Part shown: positions 1 through 8,355 of the stretch, in pieces | How the letters are laid out: each line of letters starts with the position of its first letter | How positions within the stretch are numbered: position 1 is the first letter of the stretch | Assembly (NCBI GenBank): GCA_030632405.1 | Contig: DAOVUU010000085.1 | Span: 1-8,355, forward strand | Direction: 5' to 3' | Origin: Desulfobulbaceae bacterium | GTDB lineage: Bacteria; Desulfobacterota; Desulfobulbia; Desulfobulbales; Desulfocapsaceae | DNA: 8,355 nt | Notes under the pieces: model-generated | What the model was told of the DNA's origin: nothing | The model's database searches: none | Seen by the model: the letters and a program-made list of their open reading frames with translations, nothing else | Position numbers and translations under genes: made by a program

Positions 1-1
1 A

Positions 2-1001
<1,000 letters not shown>

Positions 1002-1003
<2 letters not shown>

Positions 1004-1146
1004 TGGCATTGTAAAAAGTTCGATCTACTGTGTTGTAGGTTTACCACAGATACTCGGTATACCACGTGTATGTCCGAGTCCCTGTCGCAAATACTACGCC
1101 TCGAAGTCCAAGCTTATCTGTAGATCAAACATTTTACCTAGTCATC
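1002..1146 (+). other. Large predicted structured RNA element in the rpoB-rpoC spacer
   Basis: Bases just after the rpoB coding region can pair with bases about 120 nt downstream. The core pairs GTAAAAAGTTCGATCTAC (1011-1028) with GTAGATCAAACATTTTAC (1120-1137): 16 of 18 positions match, with single mismatches at 1017/1131 and 1021/1127. Outside a 3x3 internal loop, 1002-1007 pairs with 1141-1146 (one G-U pair). The enclosed region holds two local hairpins, 1029-1048 and 1052-1079. No T-run follows, so it is not an intrinsic terminator. An interrupted long stem at a gene boundary would suit RNase III processing or control of rpoC, but that role is inferred. A degenerate small inverted-repeat mobile element is an alternative, although I see no flanking target duplication. 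Confidence 0.6.
1052..1079 (+). other. Strong local hairpin inside the rpoB-rpoC spacer
   Basis: ACTCGG (1052-1057) pairs perfectly with CCGAGT (1074-1079). After one bulged T at 1073, bases 1058-1062 pair with 1068-1072 (one G-U), leaving a five-base loop, CACGT. The stem has 11 pairs, including all six outer ones, and needs no mismatch. The bases that follow are CCCTGTCGC rather than a T-run, which argues against a terminator. A smaller neighbour stem (TGTG 1029-1032 with CACA 1045-1048, continued by GTA/TAC) sits just before it, so the two would form arms of a junction closed by the long stem. Function unknown. Confidence 0.6.
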
Positions 1147-1241
1147 CGAAAATCTGATTTAGACTTGTTATGAGTCTGTCGAGAATGATGGTGTTGAAAT
1201 TATGATTGCTCCGGAACCGGTGAAGTATACTCGGTGCTGTA

Positions 1242-1273
1242 GAAATCCTGTAATATAAGGGAGAGGTGATTTC
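1242..1273 (+). promoter_or_regulatory. rpoC ribosome binding site with possible masking hairpin
   Basis: GAGGTGAT at 1263-1270 is an eight-base perfect match to the 16S anti-Shine-Dalgarno complement, with GAGG ending seven bases before the GTG start of rpoC. This strong site probably offsets the weaker GTG codon. GAAATC (1242-1247) can pair with GATTTC (1268-1273), placing most of the site in a 20-base loop directly before the start codon. The stem is only six pairs and mostly A-T, so the binding site is well supported and its masking is speculative. Confidence 0.6.
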
Positions 1274-4200
1274 GTGGAAGAGTTGTTCAATTTTTTTCAA
1301 AAACCGAAAGCCCCGGTAAATTTCAAAAAGGTTAAAATATCCCTTGCTTCCCCTGAGAAAATCTTGGAATGGACGCATGGTGAAGTAAAAAAACCTGAGA
1401 CCATTAACTACAGGACGTTCAAGCCTGAAAGAGATGGGTTGTTCTGTGCTAAAATATTTGGTCCTGTGAAGGATTTTGAGTGTAATTGCGGCAAATATAA
1501 GCGCATGAAGCACCGTGGAGTGGTCTGCGAGAAATGTGGAGTTGAAGTTATCCAGTCTAAGGTTCGTCGTGAGAGACTGGGGCATATCAAGCTTGCTGCA
1601 CCTGTTGCCCATATCTGGTTTCTGAAAAGTCTTCCGAGTAAAATTGGGGCTGTTCTCGATATGACTTTGAAACAGCTCGAAAAGATTCTTTATTTTGAAC
1701 AATATGCGGTGGTTGAGTCTGAAACTGAGGAATTACTGCCGGGAACTCTTTTAACCGAAGAGAAATATCGACAGGCCAAAACCGATTTCCCGGGCCAGTT
1801 TAAAGTAGGGATAGGCGCCGAGGCGATCAGAACTCTCCTGGCATCAAAAGATCTTGTACAGCTCTCCCGGCAGTTACGGGAAGAAATGGTGAGTACCAAT
1901 TCGAAGACCAAGCGGCAGAAACTTGGGAAACGACTTTTTGTTATTGAGGCCTTCAGGGATTCCGGAAATCAGCCTGAATGGATGATTCTTACGACCATTC
2001 CTGTGCTGCCGCCTGACCTTCGTCCCCTTGTCCCTCTGGAGGGAGGCCGTTTTGCTACTTCTGATCTGAATGATCTTTACAGGAGGGTGATTAACCGAAA
2101 CAACAGACTCAAAAGACTGCTGGAACTTGATGCTCCTGATATCATTATTCGAAATGAGAAGAGAATGTTGCAGGAGGCAGTCGATGTACTGTTCGATAAC
2201 GGCAGACGCGGTAGAGTGATCACCGGGGGTAATAAGCGTCCCCTGAAGTCATTATCTGACATGCTGAAGGGGAAACAGGGACGTTTCAGGCAGAACCTTC
2301 TTGGAAAGCGGGTGGATTATTCCGGTCGTTCTGTTATCGTTGTCGGCCCACACCTTCGTCTCCATCAATGCGGTATCCCCAAGAAGATGGCTCTGGAGCT
2401 TTTCAAGCCCTTTATATATAACAAACTTGAAAGAAAAGGGTATGTTACCACCATAAAAAGTGGACGTAAAATGGTGGAAAAAGGCGTCAAGGAGGTATGG
2501 GACGTTCTCGATGAGGTTGTCACGGAATACCCGGTTATCCTGAATCGTGCGCCTACTCTGCATAGACTTGGTATGCAGGCTTTTGAGGCTGTACTTATTG
2601 AGGGAAAAGCCATTCAACTGCACCCGCTGGTCTGCATGGCCTTTAATGCAGATTTTGATGGTGATCAGATGGCAGTACATGTGCCTCTTTCAGTGGAGGC
2701 GCAGGTTGAAGCCAGAGTCCTGATGATGTCCACCAATAATATTCTTTCTCCTGCCAATGGCGAACCGGTGATCATCCCATCCCAGGATATTGTACTTGGT
2801 CTCTATTATATGACCCGGGATCGGATCAATGCTGCCGGCGAGGGGAAAGTCTTTTCCTCTGATGAGGAGGCTATTATTGCTTATGATTACGGGGTGGTAC
2901 ACCTGCAGGCTAAAGTTAAAGTCAGAAGAAATGGTGAATTGATTGAAACAACTATTGGCCGATTACTTCTTGGCCAGCTGTTGCCGGATTCTGTCAGATT
3001 TGAAGAAGTGAATAAAGTTATGACTAAGAAGGCTCTCGCGGCGCTTATTGATTATACCTATAGAAATGCCGGCACCAAAGATACAGTTATTCTTGCCGAT
3101 CGTCTAAAAGACATCGGTTATGAATATGCGACCAGGGCTGGGATCTCCATATGCATTAATGACATGAAAATCCCCCTCAACAAGGAGGAGTTTGTAGAGA
3201 ATGCGGAAAGGGATGTTTTGGATGTTGAGCAACAGTATACCGACGGCCTTATAACTTCGGGTGAGAAATATAATAAGGTGGTTGATATCTGGTCCAAGGT
3301 GACGGATGATGTTGCCAATGCCATGATGGATGAAATTAAGGTAGACTATTTTCATGATAAAAAGGGCAAAGTTGTTGAGGGTCCAAGTTTCAATTCGATC
3401 TTCATTATGGCGGATTCCGGTGCACGTGGCTCCAGAGATCAGATTCGCCAGCTTGCCGGCATGCGTGGACTTATGGCTAAGCCGTCAGGGGCGATTATTG
3501 AAACCCCGATTAAGGCTAATTTCAGAGAAGGCCTTGATGTGCTTGAATATTTTATCTCTACCCATGGGGCACGTAAAGGGCTGGCTGATACAGCGTTAAA
3601 GACAGCGAACTCAGGATATTTGACAAGAAGACTCGTAGATGTAGCACAGGAATCGACAATTGTTGAAAGAGATTGCCATACCCTCGACGGAATTATTGCA
3701 GAACCGTTGATGGATGGTGGAGAAATTATTGTTCCGTTAGGTGACAGGATTCTCGGAAGGGTCACCCTTGATGATGTGGTAGACCCTTTTAATGATACGG
3801 TTATTATCCCTGCAGGGGAAGAGATCACCGAGGAGAAAGTGACTCAGATTATGGATACCGGTATTGATAAGGTGGCCATACGATCAGTTCTCAGCTGCAG
3901 GTCAAAGCGGGGGGTATGTGCTGCCTGTTATGGTCGCGATCTTGGGCGTGGACATATGGTTAATATCGGCGAGGCTATCGGTGTAATTGCTGCCCAGTCC
4001 ATTGGAGAACCAGGGACCCAGCTCACCATGCGTACTTTTCATGTGGGTGGTACGGCAAGTAGATCTGTCGAACAGGCCGAATTACAGACGCATATCGGTG
4101 GAGAGGTTGCCTTTTTTAACCTGCATTCTGTAGAGAATGCTGTGGGTACTCACATTGTTATGAACCGAAATGCTGAGATAGGCATCAAAGATGAACTCGG

Positions 4201-5323
4201 ACGGGAGAGAGAGCGATTTAAGGTTAATTATGGGGCTCAGCTACTGGTAAAAGAAGGTGACTCTGTTGCCAGAGACACCATCCTGGCCGATTGGGATGCG
4301 TATACAATTCCAATTGTTACAGAGATTGGTGGTATTATAAAATATGGTGACATCATTGAAGGTGTAACCATGCAGGAAAAAGTTGACTCCGTAACCGGCA
4401 GGTCATCCATGGCAATAACCCATTCTACCGGTTCGACACAGCTCAACCCGCGCATTAGTGTCAAAAATGAGCGCGGAAAAACGATGAAGCTTCCAGGTTC
4501 AGAGGCGTTCGCCCGGTACAGTTTGCCTGTAGGCTCCATTCTGTCTGTGGGTGAGGGTGATACTATTAAACCCGGCACCATTGTTGGTAAAATCCCAAGG
4601 GAAACCACAAAAACAAAGGATATTACAGGAGGTCTCCCGCGGGTGGCAGAGCTGTTTGAGGTGAGAAAACCGAAAGATCCTGCAATTATTTCAGAAGTTG
4701 ATGGCAAGGTGAGTTTTGGTAAAGAACTCAAAGGAAAGAGAAGGGTTGTTGTTACTCCTGAATATGGCGAGCCGCAGGAATACCTCGTTCCTAAATCCAA
4801 ACATATCATAGTCCATGAGGGCGATTATGTTCAGGCTGGTGAGCCGCTGATGGAGGGAACTGTAGTTCCCAACGACATTCTTGCAGTCCTTGGAGTCAAA
4901 GAGCTTGCAAAGTTTTTAGTCAACGAAATTCAGGAAGTGTATCGACTTCAGGGTGTAAAAATAAACGACAAGCATATTGAAGTCATTGTTCGCCAGATGC
5001 TTAAGCGCGTTATGATTACTTCGGTGGGAGACTCCACCTTTATGATTGGCCAGCAGGTTGAGTGGTGGATGTTTGAGGAGGAGCGTGATCGTCTTATCGC
5101 GGAAGGGAAACAACCGGGGGCAGCCGAACCTTTATTATTAGGCGTTACCAAAGCGTCACTTTCAACAGAGAGTTTTATCTCTGCCGCCTCTTTCCAGGAA
5201 ACCACCAAGGTATTAACCAATGCTGCCATGGCCGGAAAGGTTGATAACCTCGCGGGATTGAAGGAAAATGTGATAATGGGACGACTCATTTCGGCCGGAA
5301 CAGGGCTTGGCAGAGATCAATAA
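1274..5323 (+). CDS. rpoC: RNA polymerase beta' subunit
   Basis: This encodes the complete 1349-residue beta' subunit, which holds the catalytic magnesium and the DNA clamp. It is slightly shorter than the 1407-residue E. coli protein. Visible landmarks in order: the N-terminal zinc site with C70, C72, C85 and C88; the clamp coiled coil that binds sigma, about 265-310; switch/rudder-region block [12 protein letters not shown] at 342-353; catalytic NADFDGD with D460, D462 and D464; the bridge helix, about 756-793; the second zinc site C801, C875, C882, C885, with the same 74/7/3 spacing as E. coli; trigger-loop start [10 protein letters not shown] from 914. A long insertion of SI3 type follows, about 930-1115, before the trigger loop resumes at [12 protein letters not shown]. 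The GTG start is chosen because TAA at 1256-1258 closes the frame upstream, the next in-frame ATG is near residue 78, and E. coli rpoC also starts with GTG. No catalytic or zinc residue is missing. Confidence 0.99.
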   Translation: MEELFNFFQKPKAPVNFKKVKISLASPEKILEWTHGEVKKPETINYRTFKPERDGLFCAKIFGPVKDFECNCGKYKRMKHRGVVCEKCGVEVIQSKVRRERLGHIKLAAPVAHIWFLKSLPSKIGAVLDMTLKQLEKILYFEQYAVVESETEELLPGTLLTEEKYRQAKTDFPGQFKVGIGAEAIRTLLASKDLVQLSRQLREEMVSTNSKTKRQKLGKRLFVIEAFRDSGNQPEWMILTTIPVLPPDLRPLVPLEGGRFATSDLNDLYRRVINRNNRLKRLLELDAPDIIIRNEKRMLQEAVDVLFDNGRRGRVITGGNKRPLKSLSDMLKGKQGRFRQNLLGKRVDYSGRSVIVVGPHLRLHQCGIPKKMALELFKPFIYNKLERKGYVTTIKSGRKMVEKGVKEVWDVLDEVVTEYPVILNRAPTLHRLGMQAFEAVLIEGKAIQLHPLVCMAFNADFDGDQMAVHVPLSVEAQVEARVLMMSTNNILSPANGEPVIIPSQDIVLGLYYMTRDRINAAGEGKVFSSDEEAIIAYDYGVVHLQAKVKVRRNGELIETTIGRLLLGQLLPDSVRFEEVNKVMTKKALAALIDYTYRNAGTKDTVILADRLKDIGYEYATRAGISICINDMKIPLNKEEFVENAERDVLDVEQQYTDGLITSGEKYNKVVDIWSKVTDDVANAMMDEIKVDYFHDKKGKVVEGPSFNSIFIMADSGARGSRDQIRQLAGMRGLMAKPSGAIIETPIKANFREGLDVLEYFISTHGARKGLADTALKTANSGYLTRRLVDVAQESTIVERDCHTLDGIIAEPLMDGGEIIVPLGDRILGRVTLDDVVDPFNDTVIIPAGEEITEEKVTQIMDTGIDKVAIRSVLSCRSKRGVCAACYGRDLGRGHMVNIGEAIGVIAAQSIGEPGTQLTMRTFHVGGTASRSVEQAELQTHIGGEVAFFNLHSVENAVGTHIVMNRNAEIGIKDELGRERERFKVNYGAQLLVKEGDSVARDTILADWDAYTIPIVTEIGGIIKYGDIIEGVTMQEKVDSVTGRSSMAITHSTGSTQLNPRISVKNERGKTMKLPGSEAFARYSLPVGSILSVGEGDTIKPGTIVGKIPRETTKTKDITGGLPRVAELFEVRKPKDPAIISEVDGKVSFGKELKGKRRVVVTPEYGEPQEYLVPKSKHIIVHEGDYVQAGEPLMEGTVVPNDILAVLGVKELAKFLVNEIQEVYRLQGVKINDKHIEVIVRQMLKRVMITSVGDSTFMIGQQVEWWMFEEERDRLIAEGKQPGAAEPLLLGVTKASLSTESFISAASFQETTKVLTNAAMAGKVDNLAGLKENVIMGRLISAGTGLGRDQ

Positions 5324-5336
5324 TTATCTTATTGAT
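5316..5336 (+). repeat. Perfect inverted repeat spanning the rpoC stop codon
   Basis: ATCAATAA (5316-5323) is the exact reverse complement of TTATTGAT (5329-5336), separated by TTATC. The left arm ends with the rpoC TAA stop codon, so the last codons and the stop would lie in the stem. Seven of eight pairs are A-T, so the hairpin is weak. The nearest T-run (5350-5354) begins 13 bases after the stem, too far for a standard intrinsic terminator. It may do no more than protect the message end. Confidence 0.4.
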
Positions 5337-5356
5337 ATGCAGCCTGTTCTTTTTGC

Positions 5357-5385
5357 TTGACACTGTGTCGGCGTTAGGTTAAAAA
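5357..5385 (+). promoter_or_regulatory. Candidate sigma70-type promoter for the str operon
   Basis: TTGACA at 5357-5362 is a perfect -35 consensus. A 17-base spacer leads to TAAAAA at 5380-5385, which matches TATAAT at four of six positions. A start near 5392 would give a leader of about 87 nt before rpsL. The position, in a 155-nt gap between rpoC and rpsL, is where a separate str promoter would be expected. A short palindrome, GACACTGTGTC (5359-5369), overlaps the -35 box. The -10 is imperfect, and transcripts may also read through from rpoC. Confidence 0.5.
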
Positions 5386-5416
5386 TGATCCTTTTCGTGT
5401 GCGCAAAAGGTGATCA
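5386..5416. other. Strong dyad/hairpin just downstream of the candidate -10
   Basis: CCTTTT (5390-5395) pairs with AAAAGG (5405-5410), and outer arms TGAT (5386-5389) and ATCA (5413-5416) add four pairs beyond a two-base bulge, giving ten pairs. On the + strand no T-run follows, so it is unlikely to end rpoC transcription. On the - strand the stem is followed directly by TTTTT (complement of 5385-5381), which resembles an intrinsic terminator facing antisense transcripts. Because it sits at the expected transcription start, it could also be an operator. The structure is clear; its role is not. Confidence 0.5.
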
Positions 5417-5429
5417 GTTCCGCGACTGA
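5414..5429 (+). other. Small hairpin in the rpsL leader
   Basis: TCAGTT (5414-5419) pairs with GACTGA (5424-5429) around the four-base loop CCGC, one pair being G-U. It shares bases 5414-5416 with the preceding dyad, so the full forms of the two exclude each other. A transcript starting near 5392 would lack the outer left arm of the first stem and would favour this one. Its role in control is unproven. Confidence 0.35.
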
Positions 5430-5462
5430 ATGTCAGGAATTCATTAATAGTATTTGTTAAAC

Positions 5463-5467
5463 AGGAG
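5463..5467 (+). promoter_or_regulatory. Ribosome binding site of rpsL
   Basis: AGGAG at 5463-5467 lies 11 bases before the rpsL ATG. This is a little longer than the usual spacing but is the only good purine-rich match near the start. TAA at 5458-5460 closes the rpsL frame upstream and supports the chosen start. Confidence 0.65.
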
Positions 5468-5478
5468 CAGTTAAAGTA

Positions 5479-5850
5479 ATGCCGACAATTAACCAGCTAG
5501 TAAGGTTTGGGAGAAAAAAGTCTGTTAAAAAGACAAACACTCCTGCTTTGAAAGGATCACCTCAGAAAAGAGGTGTGTGTGTCAGGGTATATACAACGAC
5601 CCCGAAAAAACCTAACTCCGCGCTACGTAAAGTAGCCAGGGTCAGGCTTACAAACGGAATTGAAGTTACCTCCTATATACCAGGCATCGGTCATAATCTC
5701 CAGGAGCACTCTGTGGTTATGATTCGTGGTGGACGTGTAAAGGATTTACCTGGTGTTCGTTATCATGTGATTAGAGGTACTTTGGATACATTGGGTGTTT
5801 CCGATAGACGTCAGGGTCGTTCTAAATATGGTGCTAAGCGACCATCCTAA
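5479..5850 (+). CDS. rpsL: 30S ribosomal protein S12
   Basis: S12 sits at the decoding centre of the small ribosomal subunit and monitors codon-anticodon pairing. The 123-residue product is the normal bacterial length (E. coli 124) and begins MPTINQLVR. The hallmark stretches are [14 protein letters not shown] (39-52) and [14 protein letters not shown] (83-96), and it ends with [10 protein letters not shown]43 and K88, where streptomycin-resistance substitutions occur in other bacteria, are both the wild-type lysine, so the sequence looks streptomycin-sensitive at this protein. D89 is present, the residue methylthiolated by RimO in E. coli. The product is highly basic, as expected for an rRNA-binding protein. 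It leads the str operon, with a candidate promoter about 95 bases upstream and rpsG 33 bases downstream. No anomaly is seen. Confidence 0.99.
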   Translation: MPTINQLVRFGRKKSVKKTNTPALKGSPQKRGVCVRVYTTTPKKPNSALRKVARVRLTNGIEVTSYIPGIGHNLQEHSVVMIRGGRVKDLPGVRYHVIRGTLDTLGVSDRRQGRSKYGAKRPS

Positions 5851-5883
5851 CGGGTGAGTCTTAGATTGAGAGAGGTTTTGTAA

Positions 5884-6357
5884 ATGTCCCGAAGAAGAAC
5901 TGTTGAGAAACGATCCACTGATCCCGATCCTAAGTATAACAGCATACTGGTGAGTAAGTTCACCAATGGTCTTATGGAGAGGGGAAAGAAAACCCTTGCC
6001 CAGAGGATATTCTATGGTGCGATGGATATCGTTGCGGAACGAGTCAAAGATGAGGATCCGTTGACTGTGTTCGAAGAGGCGATGGGGAATGTCCGCCCAC
6101 GTGTTGAGGTTAAGTCGCGCCGTGTAGGTGGTGCTACATACCAGGTACCGATGGAAGTTCGACAGACACGGAGAAATGCTCTTGCGATTCGCTGGATAAT
6201 TGATTTTTCCAAGTCAAAATCTGGTAAATCCATGTCGGAAAAACTTGCAGCAGAACTGGTTGATGCATACAATAATCGTGGTGGTTCGGTAAAGAAGAAA
6301 GATGATACTCACCGTATGGCTGAGGCAAATAAGGCCTTTGCCCATTACCGCTGGTAG
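5884..6357 (+). CDS. rpsG: 30S ribosomal protein S7
   Basis: S7 binds the 3' major domain of 16S rRNA, starts assembly of the 30S head and lies near the E-site tRNA. The 157-residue product matches the usual length of about 156. The S7 signature region, with [10 protein letters not shown] and [12 protein letters not shown], covers about residues 17-42. The block [24 protein letters not shown] region, here [20 protein letters not shown], covers about 70-89, and the protein ends in the typical AHYRW. The ATG is fixed by an in-frame TAA directly before it (5881-5883), and AGAGG at 5871-5875 gives a binding site with eight bases of spacing. In E. coli, S7 represses the str operon by binding a long rpsL-rpsG spacer. 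Here that spacer is only 33 bases, so the same kind of site is unlikely to fit unless it extends into coding sequence. The gene ends with TAG. Confidence 0.99.
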   Translation: MSRRRTVEKRSTDPDPKYNSILVSKFTNGLMERGKKTLAQRIFYGAMDIVAERVKDEDPLTVFEEAMGNVRPRVEVKSRRVGGATYQVPMEVRQTRRNALAIRWIIDFSKSKSGKSMSEKLAAELVDAYNNRGGSVKKKDDTHRMAEANKAFAHYRW

Positions 6358-6431
6358 AAGGTTTCGGTGGGAGTCGCGTCTGTCGGAAAAAGGGCTGGCA
6401 TGTTAAGGTTGCTCAAGAAGTGAGGTAGTCG

Positions 6432-8355
6432 ATGTCTGCCCCAGATGACTTGTCGGATGTGCGTAATATTGGCATAATGGCCCATATTGACGCAGGAAAA
6501 ACGACTACAACTGAGCGAATTCTTTACTATACAGGTCGATCTTACAAGCTCGGCGAGGTTCATGAAGGCACTGCTGTCATGGACTGGATGGAACAGGAAC
6601 AGGAGAGGGGCATTACGATTACCTCTGCAGCAACAACCTGTTACTGGAAAGATAAAAAAATTAACATTATAGATACTCCCGGACACGTTGATTTCACTGT
6701 TGAGGTCGAAAGGTCCCTGAGGGTACTTGATGGAGTAGTAGCTGTTTTCTGTGCTGTTGGTGGTGTAGAGCCACAGTCGGAGACGGTTTGGCGACAGGCA
6801 GATAAGTATGCGATTCCGCGAATTGCCTTCGTCAACAAGATGGATCGCGTCGGTGCTGACTACAGCAGGTGCGTGTCCATGATTAACGACAGGCTGGGGG
6901 CAAATCCTGTGCCCATACAGATTCCCGTCGGTAAAGAGGCTGACTTCGCTGGGGTTATTGATCTCATCGAGGGAAACATGCTCATGTTTGGTGAGCAGTC
7001 TCTGGGACAGGAAATAGAAGTGCTGGAAATTCCTGCCGAACACAAAGAAACATTCACGGCCGCACGGATGATACTCCTCGAGAAGTTGGCCGACTTCGAT
7101 GAGGGGATCATGGAAAAATACTTAGATGATACAACAGTATCTGCGCCTGAGATATATAGTGCTCTTAGAAGAGCAACTATTGCACTTGATATAGTACCGG
7201 TACTATGCGGGAGTGCTTTTAAGAATAAAGGGGTGCAGCCTTTACTCGATAGTATTCTTCGGTATCTGCCATCGCCCCTTGATGTTAAGAGTGTTGTCGG
7301 AGAAGGTAAAGACGGACAGAGTATCAGCAGGAAAACAGATCCTCGTGAGAAATTTTCGGGGCTGGTGTTCAAGCTGATGAGTGATTCATTTGTAGAGAAT
7401 CTTGCTTTTGTGCGGATCTATTCAGGAAAGATATCGGTTGGTGATAAAATTTTTAATCCTGTGAAGAAAAAACAGGAAAAAATCTCCAAGATCCTGAAAC
7501 TTCACGCCAATAAGCGTGAGGAAGTAAGAGAGCTTGCAGCTGGTGATATTGGTGCGGTTGTCGGTCTCAAGTTTACTACGACCGGTGACACGCTCTGTGG
7601 GAAGGGCGATTATATAATCCTTGAGAGTATGGATTTCCCCGACCCGGTAATAGGTGTTGCAATAGAGCCTAAGAGTAAAGCGGAAGAAAAGAAACTTTTT
7701 GAAACGTTGGGTAAAATAGCATTGGAAGACCCCTCGTTTACGATTTCGACCAATGGAGACACCGGGCAGACAATCATTTCAGGTATGGGGGAACTTCATC
7801 TGGAGATAATTGTTCACCGTCTGGTGCATGAGTTTAAAGTTTCAGCGAATGTAGGCACACCTCAGGTCGCGTATAAAGAGACTATTGGTCGGGTTCAAAA
7901 GGGTGAGGGGAAGTTTGACCAGCTTACCGGAGCCAAAGGTCAGTACGGCCATGTGGTTATAGAAATCGAACCAACAGCGCGTGGATCCGGTTTTGAGTTT
8001 GTCAATAGAGTCGATGAAGACATGGTTCCCGGGGAATATCTTGCTTCCATTGAAAAAGGTATCTCCGATACAATTGATTCAGGGCCACTGATTGGTTACC
8101 CGCTTACAGACCTCCGGGTCAGCTTGGTAGGGGGATCTTATCATGAAGATGACTCTACGGAAATGGCCTTCGGGATTTCGGCTTCCATGGCAATAAGAAG
8201 GGTATCTGCCGAGGCGGAACCGACGTTGCTGGAACCGGTAATGAATCTTGAGGTTGTTACACCTGAGAATTATGTCGGGGACGTAATCTCTGATCTGAAT
8301 AGTAAAAGAGGAAAAATTGTCGGTGTTGAAGCGGAGAGCGATCTGCAGGTTCTTA
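6432..8355 (+). CDS. fusA: Translation elongation factor G (3' end outside window)
   Basis: EF-G is the GTPase that drives tRNA-mRNA translocation and, with ribosome recycling factor, splits ribosomes. The frame stays open to the window end, giving 641 of roughly 680-700 residues. GTPase motifs are complete: P-loop AHIDAGKT (17-24), switch I RGITI (59-63) with T62, DTPGH (81-85), NKMD (135-138) and GSAFK (260-264). Domain II has HANKREE (358-364) and TTTGDTLC (382-389), domain III has [12 protein letters not shown] (449-460), and domain IV has GQYGHV (503-508) and the tip loop [11 protein letters not shown] with H571, matching E. coli H583/584. TAG at 6426-6428, two codons upstream, rules out an earlier start. 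GAGG at 6422-6425 is spaced six bases from the ATG. Past residue 560 the sequence departs from typical str-operon EF-G, with [13 protein letters not shown] and [12 protein letters not shown] where E. coli has AFKLAASIAFKEG and IMKVEVETPEEN. A lineage-specific EF-G paralogue group is possible. Confidence 0.98.
   Translation, partial: MSAPDDLSDVRNIGIMAHIDAGKTTTTERILYYTGRSYKLGEVHEGTAVMDWMEQEQERGITITSAATTCYWKDKKINIIDTPGHVDFTVEVERSLRVLDGVVAVFCAVGGVEPQSETVWRQADKYAIPRIAFVNKMDRVGADYSRCVSMINDRLGANPVPIQIPVGKEADFAGVIDLIEGNMLMFGEQSLGQEIEVLEIPAEHKETFTAARMILLEKLADFDEGIMEKYLDDTTVSAPEIYSALRRATIALDIVPVLCGSAFKNKGVQPLLDSILRYLPSPLDVKSVVGEGKDGQSISRKTDPREKFSGLVFKLMSDSFVENLAFVRIYSGKISVGDKIFNPVKKKQEKISKILKLHANKREEVRELAAGDIGAVVGLKFTTTGDTLCGKGDYIILESMDFPDPVIGVAIEPKSKAEEKKLFETLGKIALEDPSFTISTNGDTGQTIISGMGELHLEIIVHRLVHEFKVSANVGTPQVAYKETIGRVQKGEGKFDQLTGAKGQYGHVVIEIEPTARGSGFEFVNRVDEDMVPGEYLASIEKGISDTIDSGPLIGYPLTDLRVSLVGGSYHEDDSTEMAFGISASMAIRRVSAEAEPTLLEPVMNLEVVTPENYVGDVISDLNSKRGKIVGVEAESDLQVL

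Noticed and set aside
1070..1123. A 17-codon ATG reading frame (MSESLSQILRLEVQAYL) in the rpoB-rpoC spacer, as a possible leader peptide.
   Set aside because: No ribosome binding site precedes it, and its start codon lies within the right arm of the strong 1052-1079 hairpin.
1226..1256. TATACT (1226-1231) and TAATAT (1251-1256) as -10 boxes of an rpoC promoter.
   Set aside because: Neither has a -35 box at 16-18 bases. The second would start transcription inside the ribosome binding site.
5316..5354. Intrinsic terminator of rpoC from the stop-codon hairpin and the CTTTTT run.
   Set aside because: The stem is nearly all A-T and the T-run starts 13 bases after it, so the standard stem-then-T layout is not met.
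6358..6431. Searched the rpsG-fusA spacer for a promoter, hairpin or small gene.
   Set aside because: Only the fusA ribosome binding site is convincing; no clear stem, promoter boxes or reading frame was found.

Overview
The window covers the end of the RNA polymerase beta/beta' operon and the start of the str operon, all on the + strand. In order it holds rpoB (3' part only), rpoC (complete), rpsL (complete), rpsG (complete) and fusA (5' part, cut by the window end). This is one of the most conserved gene orders in bacteria. All five genes look intact and functional. I found no mobile-element gene, tRNA, rRNA, CRISPR array or defence cassette.

Organism: a Gram-negative bacterium with moderate GC. 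The beta' subunit carries the long trigger-loop insertion (SI3) seen in proteobacteria-like lineages, and both zinc sites have E. coli-like spacing. Its shorter length and the wording of RpoC, S12, S7 and EF-G suggest a deltaproteobacterium-type lineage (Desulfobacterota, possibly a Desulfobulbales relative). This placement comes from remembered family patterns, not from a search, and is tentative.

Layout: 2-1003 encodes the C-terminal 333 residues of beta. A long 270-nt spacer (1004-1273) follows, where rpoB and rpoC are usually close together. It holds a large predicted RNA structure: an interrupted stem of about 22 pairs joins 1002-1028 to 1120-1146 and encloses at least two local hairpins. 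The base of the stem includes the last two bases of the rpoB stop codon. rpoC starts at a GTG behind a very strong Shine-Dalgarno site that a small hairpin may enclose. The 155-nt rpoC-rpsL spacer (5324-5478) has a perfect TTGACA -35 box with a plausible -10, a strong dyad just downstream and a second hairpin that competes with it. This is the likely str-operon promoter region. rpsL, rpsG and fusA follow with spacers of 33 and 74 nt, each with its own ribosome binding site.

The genes supply the catalytic core of transcription (beta, beta') and the decoding and translocation parts of translation (S12, S7, EF-G), so co-expression ties polymerase output to ribosome output. The coding content is ordinary. 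The parts worth a second look are the two spacers, above all the 1002-1146 structure, and the exact EF-G subfamily. I see no evidence for a new multi-gene system.
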